A DNA stretch of 64,000 bases from Pedobacter cryoconitis (lineage in GTDB: Bacteria; Bacteroidota; Bacteroidia; Sphingobacteriales; Sphingobacteriaceae): NCBI RefSeq assembly GCF_001590605.1, contig NZ_CP014504.1, forward strand, positions 3,162,001 to 3,226,000, written 5' to 3'. The notes beneath the pieces were generated by a model, which was not told where the DNA came from, searched no databases, and saw only the letters and a list, made by a program, of their open reading frames with translations. Position 1 is the stretch's first letter. Every line of letters begins with the position of its first letter. The translations under genes were made by a program, and so were the position numbers. Below are positions 45,089 through 53,687 of the stretch, piece after piece.

Positions 45089-45904
45089 TTAAACCCCGCC
45101 AAATACAGAAAAACCACCGTCTACACAAATCATCGCTCCGGTTACAAATTGAGAAGCATCACTCAGCAACCAAATCAAAGCCCCTTTTAGCTCATCCGGA
45201 TGTCCGAAACGTTTAAATGGTGTTTGCTTAATTGCTAATCCTCCGCGATCGGTATAACTACCATCCGGATTAGTTAACAGGGTGCGGTTTTGCTCGGTCA
45301 GAAAAAATCCCGGTGCAATTGCATTCATCCGGATTGCTCCGCCATAACGGTTGGCCAATTCTACTGCAAACCACTGGTTGTAATAATCAACACCAGCTTT
45401 CCCTAAATTATAGCCTAATACTTTAGTGATAACTCTTTTAGAATTCATGGAAGAGATATTTACAATACTTCCTTTACCACTGGCAGCAATGGATTCTCCG
45501 AAAACCTGTGTAGGAATAACTGTTCCCCATAAATTTAAGTCCATTACTTTTTTCATTCCATCCAGGTTCATCTTAAAAATGTCTTCTTCAGGTTGTAAAA
45601 CACCTTCAGGCTGATTTCCACCTGCAGCATTTACTAAACCATCAATCCGGCCGAATTTGTCCAATACCTGAGCTCTGCATTCCAGTAACTGACTTTCGTC
45701 CATTACATCGGCTACTAAAGCTATAGCCTGGCCACCAGCCTGGTTAATCGCATCTGCACGTTCATTAGCTACCTGTGCATTTCTGCCCAGGATACCTACC
45801 GAAGCGCCTGCTTCAACTACTGCATCTACAAATGCACCACCTAAAATACCGGTACCTCCGGTTACTATAATCACTTTTCCTTTTAAAGAGAATGTATTTT
45901 CCAT
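45089..45904 (-). CDS. SDR oxidoreductase of uronate catabolism (KduD- or mannonate-dehydrogenase-like)
   Basis: A 271-residue classical short-chain dehydrogenase: TGGTGILGGAF binds the cofactor, NAAGG, NISSMNS and YNLGKAG give the Asn-Ser-Tyr-Lys set. The C-terminal part (APGFFLTEQNRTLL and FVTGAMICVDGGF) resembles D-mannonate oxidoreductases of the SDR type, whereas the pathway position between KduI and KdgK calls for a KduD function, reduction of 2,5-diketo-3-deoxygluconate to KDG. Both readings remain open. Its start shares one base with the KduI stop. Confidence 0.88.
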   Translation of the reverse strand: MENTFSLKGKVIIVTGGTGILGGAFVDAVVEAGASVGILGRNAQVANERADAINQAGGQAIALVADVMDESQLLECRAQVLDKFGRIDGLVNAAGGNQPEGVLQPEEDIFKMNLDGMKKVMDLNLWGTVIPTQVFGESIAASGKGSIVNISSMNSKRVITKVLGYNLGKAGVDYYNQWFAVELANRYGGAIRMNAIAPGFFLTEQNRTLLTNPDGSYTDRGGLAIKQTPFKRFGHPDELKGALIWLLSDASQFVTGAMICVDGGFSVFGGV

Positions 45905-46743
45905 TAACGTATGTCTTGAATTGCAACAGGGTCCATATCAGCATAATCAAGGTTTTCACCTCCCATGCCCCAGATAAAACTATAATTTTGTGTACCACTT
46001 CCCGAATGGATACTCCATGGCGGGGAAACAATAGCATCATGGTTACTCATTAATACATGACGGGTTTCTTGCGGCTGGCCCATTAGATGGAACACGCGCT
46101 GATCTGCAGCTACATCAAAATAGAAATAAGCTTCCATTCTTCTGTCATGTGTATGTGCCGGCATTGTATTCCAAACACTTCCATTAGCCAGGATCGTTAA
46201 ACCCATCACCAATTGACTGCTTTGAATTCCATCTCTGTGAATATATTTAATAATCCTGCGTTCATTTGCAGTGTTTAAGCTACCTAATTCTGTAGAAACC
46301 GCATCTGCATGAACTAATAAAGTTACAGGATACACCTGATGTGCTGGTGTAGACAAGCAATAAAATACTGCTGGATTTGCAGTATCCGCACTTTTGAATC
46401 TTACTTCCTTTACTCCTTTTCCAAGGTATAAAGCATCCAGTTTATTGACTTCAAATGATTTTCCGTCTGCTTCGATTGAGCCTGGACCGCCAACATTGAT
46501 AATCCCTATTTCTCTTCTTTCCAGAAAATAATCAGCACGCAGATTTGAATAGTTTCCTAAAACAACGGTTTCAGCAACCGGATGTACCAGGCCTACAATC
46601 ATTCTGTCGTAATGTGTGTAGGCGAAATTAGCCTTGTTCTCTTCTTTCAGATCAGTTAGTAAAAATCTTGACCTTATTTTCTCTGTATCGTATGTTTTAA
46701 AATCATCCGGATGCACCGCATGTAACACTTTCATATCCTTCAT
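45904..46743 (-). CDS. kduI: 5-dehydro-4-deoxy-D-glucuronate isomerase
   Basis: A 279-residue bicupin isomerase. The family motif NTMPAHTHDRRMEAYFYFDV supplies the zinc ligands (His, His, Glu), with a further His in SPPWSIHSGSGTQNYSFIWGM. It converts 5-keto-4-deoxyuronate, formed from unsaturated uronates released by polysaccharide lyases, to 2,5-diketo-3-deoxygluconate. It is the first clear enzyme of the operon, 43 bases behind the DUF4350 gene, and supports a lyase-linked diet. Confidence 0.95.
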   Translation of the reverse strand: MKDMKVLHAVHPDDFKTYDTEKIRSRFLLTDLKEENKANFAYTHYDRMIVGLVHPVAETVVLGNYSNLRADYFLERREIGIINVGGPGSIEADGKSFEVNKLDALYLGKGVKEVRFKSADTANPAVFYCLSTPAHQVYPVTLLVHADAVSTELGSLNTANERRIIKYIHRDGIQSSQLVMGLTILANGSVWNTMPAHTHDRRMEAYFYFDVAADQRVFHLMGQPQETRHVLMSNHDAIVSPPWSIHSGSGTQNYSFIWGMGGENLDYADMDPVAIQDIR

Positions 46744-46786
46744 TGCAATATTTTAATAGGGTAACGGCTTTCAAGGCCTATTTATT

Positions 46787-47590
46787 TTATTTTTTCCCTG
46801 CTGGAATCAAGCTTGAAATCCAGTGGATCAAATCAGTCCCGGCTTTAAGGTTATCATAGGCAACAGGAAGTTTTTTCCCATCCACATATTCATTGTATAA
46901 CCACGGATCGCCAATGATAATCACCGATCCTTTACCATATTTTGATAAGGCAATCACGTCATAACCATCTTTATCTTTCAGGATAGATTTTGCAGGAGTG
47001 GTTATTGCTAAACTACTGAATTCTTTGATATACAACTGTTTCGCTGTTTTGAAGACCGGATCTCCCGCAGGCACCATGATCTTTCCCATATCAAACTGAT
47101 TACCAGTCACTCTTCCCCGGCTATCCGGATTGAACTGAACACCAAATACTTTGGCCAGTGTATTGAAATGGTCTAGCTCTGCGTTACCGATATCATTCCC
47201 CATCAGCAAAAGCACACCTCCTTTTTTTACCCATTCAGAAATCGTTTTAACATCCGTTGCCTTGATAAATTCAGGAGCACTATTTTCCTTTTCCGTATCC
47301 GGGTCAACAATGATATAAACAGCAGAACCTTTTAGATTTTGTGCAGTTGGGGCTGCATAGAGTGTGGACGTTTTAAACCCGGCTTTGTTGAATTCGGCTC
47401 CCCAAAGAGAGAAACCACCATTGGTTTGTTCGTCCCATTTATAATGCCAGGAAATGAGTTTCCCATCTGTGTCTTTTTTAGTTTCGTTGTTGAAATAAGA
47501 ATCAAGCATTACAGTTTTTTTACTTTGTGCATGACCGTTTAAAGCGGTAAAAACGAGGACACTGGAAACTATCAAATGGAATTTATTCAT
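46787..47590 (-). CDS. Stand-alone DUF4350 (GATase-like) exported protein
   Basis: A 267-residue protein with a signal peptide (to about residue 22, ending NGHAQ). The mature part starts VMLDSYFNNETKKD and keeps SLWGAEFNKAGF, VYIIVDPDTEKEN, ISEWVKKGGVLLLMGND and GSVIIIGDPWLYNEYVDG. From memory of the family, this domain is found fused to unsaturated glucuronyl hydrolases (GH88/GH105) in Bacteroidota. Here it stands alone at the head of a uronate operon, without the hydrolase. Its role is unknown; binding of unsaturated uronate oligosaccharides is a guess. Confidence 0.8.
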   Translation of the reverse strand: MNKFHLIVSSVLVFTALNGHAQSKKTVMLDSYFNNETKKDTDGKLISWHYKWDEQTNGGFSLWGAEFNKAGFKTSTLYAAPTAQNLKGSAVYIIVDPDTEKENSAPEFIKATDVKTISEWVKKGGVLLLMGNDIGNAELDHFNTLAKVFGVQFNPDSRGRVTGNQFDMGKIMVPAGDPVFKTAKQLYIKEFSSLAITTPAKSILKDKDGYDVIALSKYGKGSVIIIGDPWLYNEYVDGKKLPVAYDNLKAGTDLIHWISSLIPAGKK

Positions 47591-47624
47591 AAATATCTGG
47601 TTTATATTTCGTTTTCAACAACTA

Positions 47625-47720
47625 ACAAGTCTACATAGTTTTAGGCGCAGAATGAAACAAAAAGGCATAAATTATTGTGCAATCGTTCCCGGCACAACCA
47701 GAAATTATTTGTAGACTTGT
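47625..47720. promoter_or_regulatory. Divergent control region with inverted repeats
   Basis: ACAAGTCTACA (47625-47635) and its complement (47710-47720) form an 11-bp inverted repeat, each holding TAGACTTG, one mismatch from the TAnnTTTG -7 element, pointing outwards to the two divergent genes. Between them TTGTGC (47675-47680) and GCACAA (47692-47697) flank an 11-base spacer, a candidate LacI-family operator. Confidence 0.55.
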
Positions 47721-47747
47721 ATGATTTACAATATCCGCAACGGAATC

Positions 47748-48764
47748 ATGTTTGAGCCTTTTACTTTAAAAGATATCGCTAAGGCATTAGGCCTTTCTAC
47801 TTCCACTGTTTCAAGAGCATTGCGTGATACGCATGAAATTAGTCCCGAAACAAAGAAACTTGTGCTGGATTATGCACAGCAAATCAATTACCGTCCAAAT
47901 CCTATTGCATTAAGTTTAAAAGAGCGCAGAAGCAAGTCTATCGGAGTTTCTTTAAGTGAGGTTGCGAATCAATATTTCGCGCAGGTGGTCAATGGGATTG
48001 AGTCTATTGCTTATGACCGTGGTTATCATGTTATTATTACGCAAACGCATGAGTTTTATGAACGCGAAAAGGTAAACATCCAGCATTTAGCTTCCAGATC
48101 GGTTGATGGTTTACTGGTTTCTTTGTCTGCCGAAACTACTGATACTTCTTATCTTCAGAATTTACATCAGCGGGGTCTGCCTATGGTATTTTTTGACCGG
48201 GTAACCGATCAGATCAATACCCATCAGATTATTGCAAACAATGTGAAAGGTGCATTTGAAGCGACCGAATATCTGATTAAGCAAGGTTGCAAACGCATTG
48301 CCCATTTAACAAGTTCAGCTCATTTGTCCATCAGTTCAGAGCGTTTAAATGGGTATAAACAGGCTTTAGCAAAATATAATCTTCCCTTCAATGAGGCTTA
48401 TATCAAGTATTGTGCGCATGGAGGAATGTTCCAGGAAGAAACTGATATTTCGGTCAGAGAATTGATGAATCTGAAGGAAAAGCCTGATGGTCTTTTTGTA
48501 GCCAGTGATCGGTTGAGCATTGGGGCGCTGGCCGTATTTAAGGAGCTGAAAATCAAAGTTCCGCAAAAGATGGTCATTGCCGGATTTTGTAATTCTGATG
48601 TACTTGATCTGATGTGCCCGACGCTGACTTCGGTCCGTCAGCCTGCTTTTGAAATGGGACAGATTGCTACTGATATGCTGCTGAACTTAATAGAAAGCAA
48701 GTATCCGGTTCATGACTTCGAAAAGAAAATACTGGATACAAGCTTATCGGTCCGCAATAGTTAG
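47748..48764 (+). CDS. LacI family transcriptional regulator
   Basis: A 338-residue regulator. The N-terminal helix-turn-helix (TLKDIAKALGLSTSTVSRALRDTHEIS) and the ligand domain with SIGVSLSEVANQYFAQVVNGIES and VASDRLSIGALAVF are complete. The start at 47748 is chosen because a -7-like element ends at 47719, one base before the in-frame ATG at 47721, and most LacI proteins start just before TLKDIA. The longer start is possible. It is divergent from the uronate operon, which it probably represses until a uronate-derived ligand binds. Confidence 0.93.
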   Translation: MFEPFTLKDIAKALGLSTSTVSRALRDTHEISPETKKLVLDYAQQINYRPNPIALSLKERRSKSIGVSLSEVANQYFAQVVNGIESIAYDRGYHVIITQTHEFYEREKVNIQHLASRSVDGLLVSLSAETTDTSYLQNLHQRGLPMVFFDRVTDQINTHQIIANNVKGAFEATEYLIKQGCKRIAHLTSSAHLSISSERLNGYKQALAKYNLPFNEAYIKYCAHGGMFQEETDISVRELMNLKEKPDGLFVASDRLSIGALAVFKELKIKVPQKMVIAGFCNSDVLDLMCPTLTSVRQPAFEMGQIATDMLLNLIESKYPVHDFEKKILDTSLSVRNS

Positions 48765-48798
48765 TTTAGGCTGTGGTCATTAGTTTATCCCACGATAG

Positions 48799-49236
48799 TT
48801 AGTCTGCATGGAATGCGCGTCTTGCGATAATCTTCCAGTCTTTTTTCTCTTTTTTCAGCACTAAAACTACACCCAGACTAATGTGTGCAGGCTTACCCCC
48901 GTCATTTGTATCTGCGATTAAGACATGACGTACAATAGCTACATTGTTCTGGATCGTAATGGATTGTTTGGTGAGTTCAATCGTTTTAAAGTCTGATCTT
49001 TTCGAGGTAATATCAGCTACAAATGCTGCCTTGTTCTGAATTTTACCTCCGGAATGTCCATAGGTTAAATCTGCAGATACTACACTTTCCAGGTCAGATT
49101 TGTTCCCGCTGATCATAGCTTCTCTTAATTTCTCTACAACTGCGGCAACTTCGGTTTCTTCTTTAGAAGCAGTTTCCTGGGCTTTTGCAAACACACACGA
49201 CGTGATTAAAAGCAGGGATAAGATTATTTTTTTCAT
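48799..49236 (-). CDS. Exported NTF2-like (SnoaL/DUF4440) protein
   Basis: A 145-residue protein with a signal peptide (MKKIILSLLLITSCVFAKAQ; the Cys also allows a lipoprotein). The mature part is a single cone-shaped NTF2-like domain: EKLREAMISGNKSDLESVVSADLTYGHSGGKI, then IVRHVLIADTNDGG and DWKIIARRAFH. The family covers small-molecule binding and diverse enzymes, and the function here cannot be told. Confidence 0.86.
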   Translation of the reverse strand: MKKIILSLLLITSCVFAKAQETASKEETEVAAVVEKLREAMISGNKSDLESVVSADLTYGHSGGKIQNKAAFVADITSKRSDFKTIELTKQSITIQNNVAIVRHVLIADTNDGGKPAHISLGVVLVLKKEKKDWKIIARRAFHAD

Positions 49237-49351
49237 ACAGTTTAGGTTGGTTAGGTTTTTAACAGGCTTACAATTTTACTGTTCGTATTAATTGTTTACA
49301 GCACGTATTGATTGGCTTAAATTACTCGTTAATAATGAGTATTATGCCAGG

Positions 49352-49933
49352 CTACCCGTGGATAGCCTCTTTATTTCCAAAACTCTGGATCAGTTCGCCT
49401 TCAAATTCCAGCCACTCCTTCCATCTTTTATCAACATCTACATCGATTGTATATTTTCGGGCGAAATTTAAAAACGTAGTATAATGCCCGGCTTCAGAGA
49501 TCATTAAATCATGGTAAAACTTCGCTAATTCCTGGTCTTTAATATTTAATGACAATACCCTGAAACGCTCGCAACTTCTGGCTTCTATCATTGCGGCAAA
49601 TAACAACCTGTCAATAAATGCATTGTTCCGGCTTCCATCCCTGCGGCTGAATTTCACTAAACGGCCCACATAGTCATCCTTACGTTCACGGCCTAAAGTA
49701 TAACCGCGTTGTTTGATAACTTCTACTACCATCTGGAAATGCTGCATTTCTTCGATTGCAATAGCCGTCAATTCTTCCACTAAATCCATGTGCTCAGAAT
49801 TATTAGCGATCAGCGTAATGGCATTTGTTGCTGCTTTCTGTTCACACCAGGCATGATCAGTTAATATCTCTTCTAAATTTGATTCAGCAATATTCGCCCA
49901 GCGCGGGTCTGTTAATAATTTTAATCCAAGCAT
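49352..49933 (-). CDS. miaE: tRNA-(ms2io6A) hydroxylase
   Basis: A 193-residue diiron hydroxylase from the ATG at 49933. A TTG at 49963 would extend it, but a TAnnTTTG element at 49961-49968 covers that codon. The ferritin-like iron ligands are visible as EEMQHF, MIEARSCERF and SEAGHY. MiaE hydroxylates the isopentenyl group of ms2i6A37 in tRNAs, using oxygen. Start MLGLKLLTDPRWANIAESNLEE is that of the family. It stands alone. Confidence 0.9.
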   Translation of the reverse strand: MLGLKLLTDPRWANIAESNLEEILTDHAWCEQKAATNAITLIANNSEHMDLVEELTAIAIEEMQHFQMVVEVIKQRGYTLGRERKDDYVGRLVKFSRRDGSRNNAFIDRLLFAAMIEARSCERFRVLSLNIKDQELAKFYHDLMISEAGHYTTFLNFARKYTIDVDVDKRWKEWLEFEGELIQSFGNKEAIHG

Positions 49934-49960
49934 GAGGTTATTAATAAAATTCTTTGTTGA

Positions 49961-49968
49961 CAAAATTA
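49961..49968 (-). promoter_or_regulatory. -7 promoter element for miaE
   Basis: On the minus strand TAATTTTG fits TAnnTTTG and ends 27 bases before the ATG at 49933, supporting that start. Confidence 0.5.
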
Positions 49969-50021
49969 CAAATAATCACATTGTTTAATGCGCTGTTTAG
50001 AGAATCTGCGCTAAAAACCTC

Positions 50022-50029
50022 TATTTTTG
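50022..50029 (+). promoter_or_regulatory. -7 promoter element for the glycosyltransferase gene
   Basis: TATTTTTG fits TAnnTTTG and ends 16 bases before the ATG at 50046, which is also preceded by AAAGGA, a rare Shine-Dalgarno-like site here. Confidence 0.5.
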
Positions 50030-50045
50030 CATAAATTTTAAAGGA

Positions 50046-51281
50046 ATGTCTAAAAAGAGTGTATTGATTATTGGATTGGTCTGGCCTGAACCTACTTCTT
50101 CGGCAGCGGGTACAAGAATAATTCAGTTAATCAATCTATTTCTTTCTCAAGGTTATACAGCAATATTTGCTTGTAGTGCCTCAAAAAGTGAATTTAGCTT
50201 TGACTTACCTGCTATCGGTGTAACTGAGCAGGAGATCAAATTAAATGATAGCAGTTTTAATACTTTTCTGCAGGAGACCAGTCCCGATGTTATACTTTTT
50301 GACCGCTTTATGGCCGAGGAACAATACGGATGGAGAGTACAGCAGGAATGTCCGGATGCGATCAGGATACTCGATACAGAAGATCTGCATTGTTTACGTT
50401 ATGCGCGTCAGCAAGCGATCAAGACACACAGTCCACTGGAACTGTTTACTGATCTGGCTAAAAGAGAGATTGCCGCTATATTACGTTGTGATTTATCTTT
50501 AATGATTTCGGAATCAGAGATAGAGATCCTGCAGGAGCAATTCCGTATAGACCCATCTTTAATGTACTACCTGCCATTTTTAGAAGAAGAACTCACTGCA
50601 AAAGATATTCAGGGATGGAAACCATTTGAAGAACGCGAAGGGTTTATGTTTATTGGCAATTTCCTTCATGAACCCAACTGGAATACTGTTCAAATACTAA
50701 AGACAAAAGTATGGCCTGAGCTCAGAAAAAAGCTGCCACAAGCTAAACTCCACATCTACGGTGCTTACGCTTCTCAAAAGGTGATGCAACTGCACAATGA
50801 AAAAGAGAAATTCTACGTGCATGGCCGTGCAAAAGATGCCCGGAAAACAATTTCAAAGCATAAAATAGTACTGGCACCTATCCAGTTTGGCGCAGGTGTT
50901 AAAGGAAAATTTATTGATGCCATGCAAGCAGGGACTCCAGCTGTGACCACTTCTATAGGTGCTGAAGCAATGAAAGGAAATCTGGAATGGAACGGGGTGA
51001 TTGCAGACGATCCTTTTCTTTTTATCAACCGGGCAGTCCAGCTATATCAGGACAAAGTCTGGTGGTTCCGGGCACAACAAAATGGGGTACGGATTATTAA
51101 TGAACGTTATGGAAAATCAACGTTTACTCAGCCATTTATTGAATTCCTCCAAAATTTGTCTCTGAATTTAACAGCTCATCGCAAGCGCAATTTCTTCGGA
51201 CAGATTTTGCTGCACCATACTGCAAATAGCACGAAGTATATGTCTTTGTGGATTGAAGAAAAGAATGCGCAAAAAGTTTAA
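50046..51281 (+). CDS. GT4-like glycosyltransferase
   Basis: A 411-residue cytoplasmic protein with two Rossmann-type halves. The N-terminal half starts VLIIGLVWPEPTSSAAGTRIIQLINLFL. The C-terminal half has FMFIGNFLHEPNWNTVQIL and the nucleotide-sugar site LAPIQFGAGVKGKFIDAMQAGTPAVTTSIGAEAM, with the conserved Glu replaced by Asp in KFIDAM. Families GT4 and near relatives fit. Donor and acceptor are unknown. No other polysaccharide gene is adjacent, so it may act in surface glycan or protein glycosylation. It converges on darG with a 4-base gap. Confidence 0.88.
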   Translation: MSKKSVLIIGLVWPEPTSSAAGTRIIQLINLFLSQGYTAIFACSASKSEFSFDLPAIGVTEQEIKLNDSSFNTFLQETSPDVILFDRFMAEEQYGWRVQQECPDAIRILDTEDLHCLRYARQQAIKTHSPLELFTDLAKREIAAILRCDLSLMISESEIEILQEQFRIDPSLMYYLPFLEEELTAKDIQGWKPFEEREGFMFIGNFLHEPNWNTVQILKTKVWPELRKKLPQAKLHIYGAYASQKVMQLHNEKEKFYVHGRAKDARKTISKHKIVLAPIQFGAGVKGKFIDAMQAGTPAVTTSIGAEAMKGNLEWNGVIADDPFLFINRAVQLYQDKVWWFRAQQNGVRIINERYGKSTFTQPFIEFLQNLSLNLTAHRKRNFFGQILLHHTANSTKYMSLWIEEKNAQKV

Positions 51282-51285
51282 TGAT

Positions 51286-52338
51286 TTAACCAAAGTTCAA
51301 CTGTGCACCATAATGGAGAAGATGATTCCATGCAATATCTATGTACTTATCCTTAAAGAGCTTTTTCTTTCTTTCAGACCATTTAACTAAGATGGCAGCT
51401 TCCTCCTTACTTATCCCAGGATTCTCTTTTTTGACAAAATCCAGGGAAGCGAGTATCTCAATAGAGAGTGCTGACTGAAAGCCATCAATAAGCTTAACCA
51501 ATTGTTTAATAATATTCTGCTGCTCGGCAGTAAGCTCTTTTTTTACGAATTCAGAAATCTCGGCAAGTCTGGAATATTGAAGATCAAAAGGCTCAAAAGC
51601 CTTTAATTCATTCTGCTCAAGGCCCCTTATAAAACTACCGTTCATCGCCTGAACCATATGCTCTATCTGAACACTGTACGGACCATAATGAAGTGCCTGA
51701 AACTTTAATCTCCTGAAGTTACTTTCTCCTAGTCTTTGAAGAAAATACGTAAGTTTATTTGCTATAAAGAGACTAGTATTTTCTCCCAGGGAATCATAAT
51801 AGAACATCGCATAAAGCAATATAGCCTTGGCTGGCGTCAACTTAACATCTTTATTGAGATTCTGCTGCTTTAGAATTTGCTTAACCTGATCATTTGGCTC
51901 ATAAATTATTATCTCAACATCCTCAATTCCGCTGAGATACTGTTCTATCATAGATTTTACCTTTTCCCATTTAAGTCCACCGTTACCGCAGCCCAACGGC
52001 GGGACTGCAATGCTCTTTATCCCACTTTCAACAATAACCCTGGCTAATTCTTTTAGTCCTTCCTCAATATAGCTGTATTGGGATTTCTTATACCACTCCG
52101 TCTTAGTCGGAAAATTGATAATAGTTCTTTCACCTTCCAGAGTAGCATCCTTAACGATCAATAATTTTCCGGGTACTACTGAACCTTTTCTGCATTCCTC
52201 CCGATAGATCTTAAAATTCAGCGGGAAGCGTTCTTTGAATTGCAGGGCAATACCCTTCCCCATTACACCAACCGTGTTGACTGTATTGACCAATGCCTGT
52301 GTTGGGGCGTCCAGTAAATTACCTTTAATATATTTCAT
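51286..52338 (-). CDS. darG: DarG-like macrodomain antitoxin (DNA ADP-ribosyl glycohydrolase)
   Basis: A 350-residue protein. The N-terminal macrodomain (about 1-155) shows IKGNLLDAPTQALVNTVNTVGVMGKGIALQFK and VPPLGCGNGGLKW, the ADP-ribose-binding loops of the DarG/ALC1-like group. The C-terminal domain (about 165-350) is helical, as in DarG. DarG removes ADP-ribose from thymidine bases and also binds DarT. The start codon shares one base with the darT stop, the usual coupling. It is downstream of the toxin rather than upstream, which is normal for this system. Confidence 0.94.
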   Translation of the reverse strand: MKYIKGNLLDAPTQALVNTVNTVGVMGKGIALQFKERFPLNFKIYREECRKGSVVPGKLLIVKDATLEGERTIINFPTKTEWYKKSQYSYIEEGLKELARVIVESGIKSIAVPPLGCGNGGLKWEKVKSMIEQYLSGIEDVEIIIYEPNDQVKQILKQQNLNKDVKLTPAKAILLYAMFYYDSLGENTSLFIANKLTYFLQRLGESNFRRLKFQALHYGPYSVQIEHMVQAMNGSFIRGLEQNELKAFEPFDLQYSRLAEISEFVKKELTAEQQNIIKQLVKLIDGFQSALSIEILASLDFVKKENPGISKEEAAILVKWSERKKKLFKDKYIDIAWNHLLHYGAQLNFG

Positions 52339-52985
52339 TAGTAATAATATCTGCCTTTGGGATTTATGTATATATTCAAATTTAGATTAAGTTCTTCTTT
52401 AATCTGTTGTATCTGCACCTGTCTTTCCTCATTATAGACAACTATATTGCTGATACAATTCGGCAGGACAGAATACTTGACCAGGAATTCGGCTTGTTTC
52501 TTTCTCATTCTGTCCAGATCTTCATCAATGGGGTGCCAGTATCGCTCCCGGGCGAGATCGAGATCTATCTGATCCATATCCTCTATATCATTATAAAACG
52601 CGGTAATGGCCGTTTTAGCATGTCCATCTGTGAAGCACCATTCAGCACAATTATTGATGATGCTCTCCAGATTGCAATAAAGATAAACAATATCTTGTTG
52701 ATGGCGTTGGGTAATATTTCTCTGACCAGTCTTGATATTAAGTAACATTGGAGAAAGCGGTCCGAAATAAAAAGGGACATAGTCGCCAAGATGTTCATTT
52801 GGTGGATTCACTCTGACCAAGTGATCATGCCTTTGTTGGATCAGATTTGAATCGCCAATATTGATGTAACCAGGATCTGCCTGAACATGCCCATAATTGA
52901 ATAGCCCTTGCGTTAACGCATAACGAACATTATCTATGTGGGTTATACGGAAGATCCAGATTTTATTAAGTTCATATTGAGGCAT
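52338..52985 (-). CDS. darT: DarT-like DNA ADP-ribosyltransferase toxin
   Basis: A 215-residue protein of the DarT (DUF4433) family. Key positions are present: His16 in IFRITHIDNV, Arg52 in NLIQQRHDHLV, the YVPFYFGPLSPML motif (69-81) and the catalytic Glu166 in MRKKQAEFLVKY. DarT transfers ADP-ribose from NAD+ to thymidine in single-stranded DNA and blocks replication, and is used in anti-phage defence. All active-site residues I can judge are intact, so the pair should be functional. A -7 element ends six bases upstream of its start. Confidence 0.94.
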   Translation of the reverse strand: MPQYELNKIWIFRITHIDNVRYALTQGLFNYGHVQADPGYINIGDSNLIQQRHDHLVRVNPPNEHLGDYVPFYFGPLSPMLLNIKTGQRNITQRHQQDIVYLYCNLESIINNCAEWCFTDGHAKTAITAFYNDIEDMDQIDLDLARERYWHPIDEDLDRMRKKQAEFLVKYSVLPNCISNIVVYNEERQVQIQQIKEELNLNLNIYINPKGRYYY

Positions 52986-52990
52986 TAAGA

Positions 52991-52998
52991 CAAAAATA
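52991..52998 (-). promoter_or_regulatory. -7 promoter element for darTG
   Basis: On the minus strand TATTTTTG fits TAnnTTTG and ends six bases before the darT ATG. A TTTG lies 16 bases further upstream (53015-53018) as possible -33 element. Confidence 0.5.
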
Positions 52999-53046
52999 CC
53001 AAATCTTTTGATATCAAATACTTTTAGGCTGCATATAAATTTCTAA

Positions 53047-53550
53047 TTATCCTTCAAAAAATCTTGTTCTGTAAGCTTGACACGTTAACAATACGGGCAG
53101 CTGTTGATTTGCGAAGTAAGGGCAGTGTTGCTTGTGTAACGGCAATAACTCCAAAGAGACATTAGTTTCCCAAACCGTCCGTACCTCGTCAAGCGATGCC
53201 TTAATGGCTTTGCCATCTTCCGATGTCTCTTCCAACGTCCTGCCGGGTTTACCTGCATGAGATATTGCTGCATTATTTACCAGCAGGTCGAGGTGCCCGG
53301 ATTCTTTTTCTATACGCTCAACCGCTGCGTTAATGGTGGATTGCTGGGTTACATCCAGCTGTATCGCATGCGCTGCAATGCCGATCTCAGCAGCGGCCTT
53401 TTCTCCGTTGCCCAGGTTACGTGAACCGAGATAAACAATATAGCCGTTGTTTGCAAGTGCTTTAGCGATTTGAAAACCTACGCCCTGATTGGCACCTGTG
53501 ACTAGCGCAACAGGTTTGTTATTTGTTAATGATTCAATCTGATTTGCCAT
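53047..53550 (-). pseudogene. Frameshifted and truncated SDR oxidoreductase
   Basis: From the ATG at 53550 the frame encodes a good SDR start (VALVTGANQGVGFQIAKALA, LDLLVNNAAISHAGKPGR, VRTVWETNV). After ETNV the expected sequence continues only in another frame, as FGVIAVTQATLPLLRK and IVNVSS, and then stops near 53054. The catalytic Tyr-x-x-x-Lys part is absent. A one-base shift plus loss of the 3' end has inactivated this gene. It lies downstream of and codirectional with an HxlR regulator. Confidence 0.82.
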
Positions 53551-53687
53551 AAGATTAGGATTAATGATTGAACAAAATTGTGCAATCATTATCCGGCAAT
53601 CCTAACCAAATCAAGGATATGCTTAACCAAAATGAAAAGTTGTCAACTAAGATATTAAGCTGGCTATGGGTTGGTCACATTGCCTGA

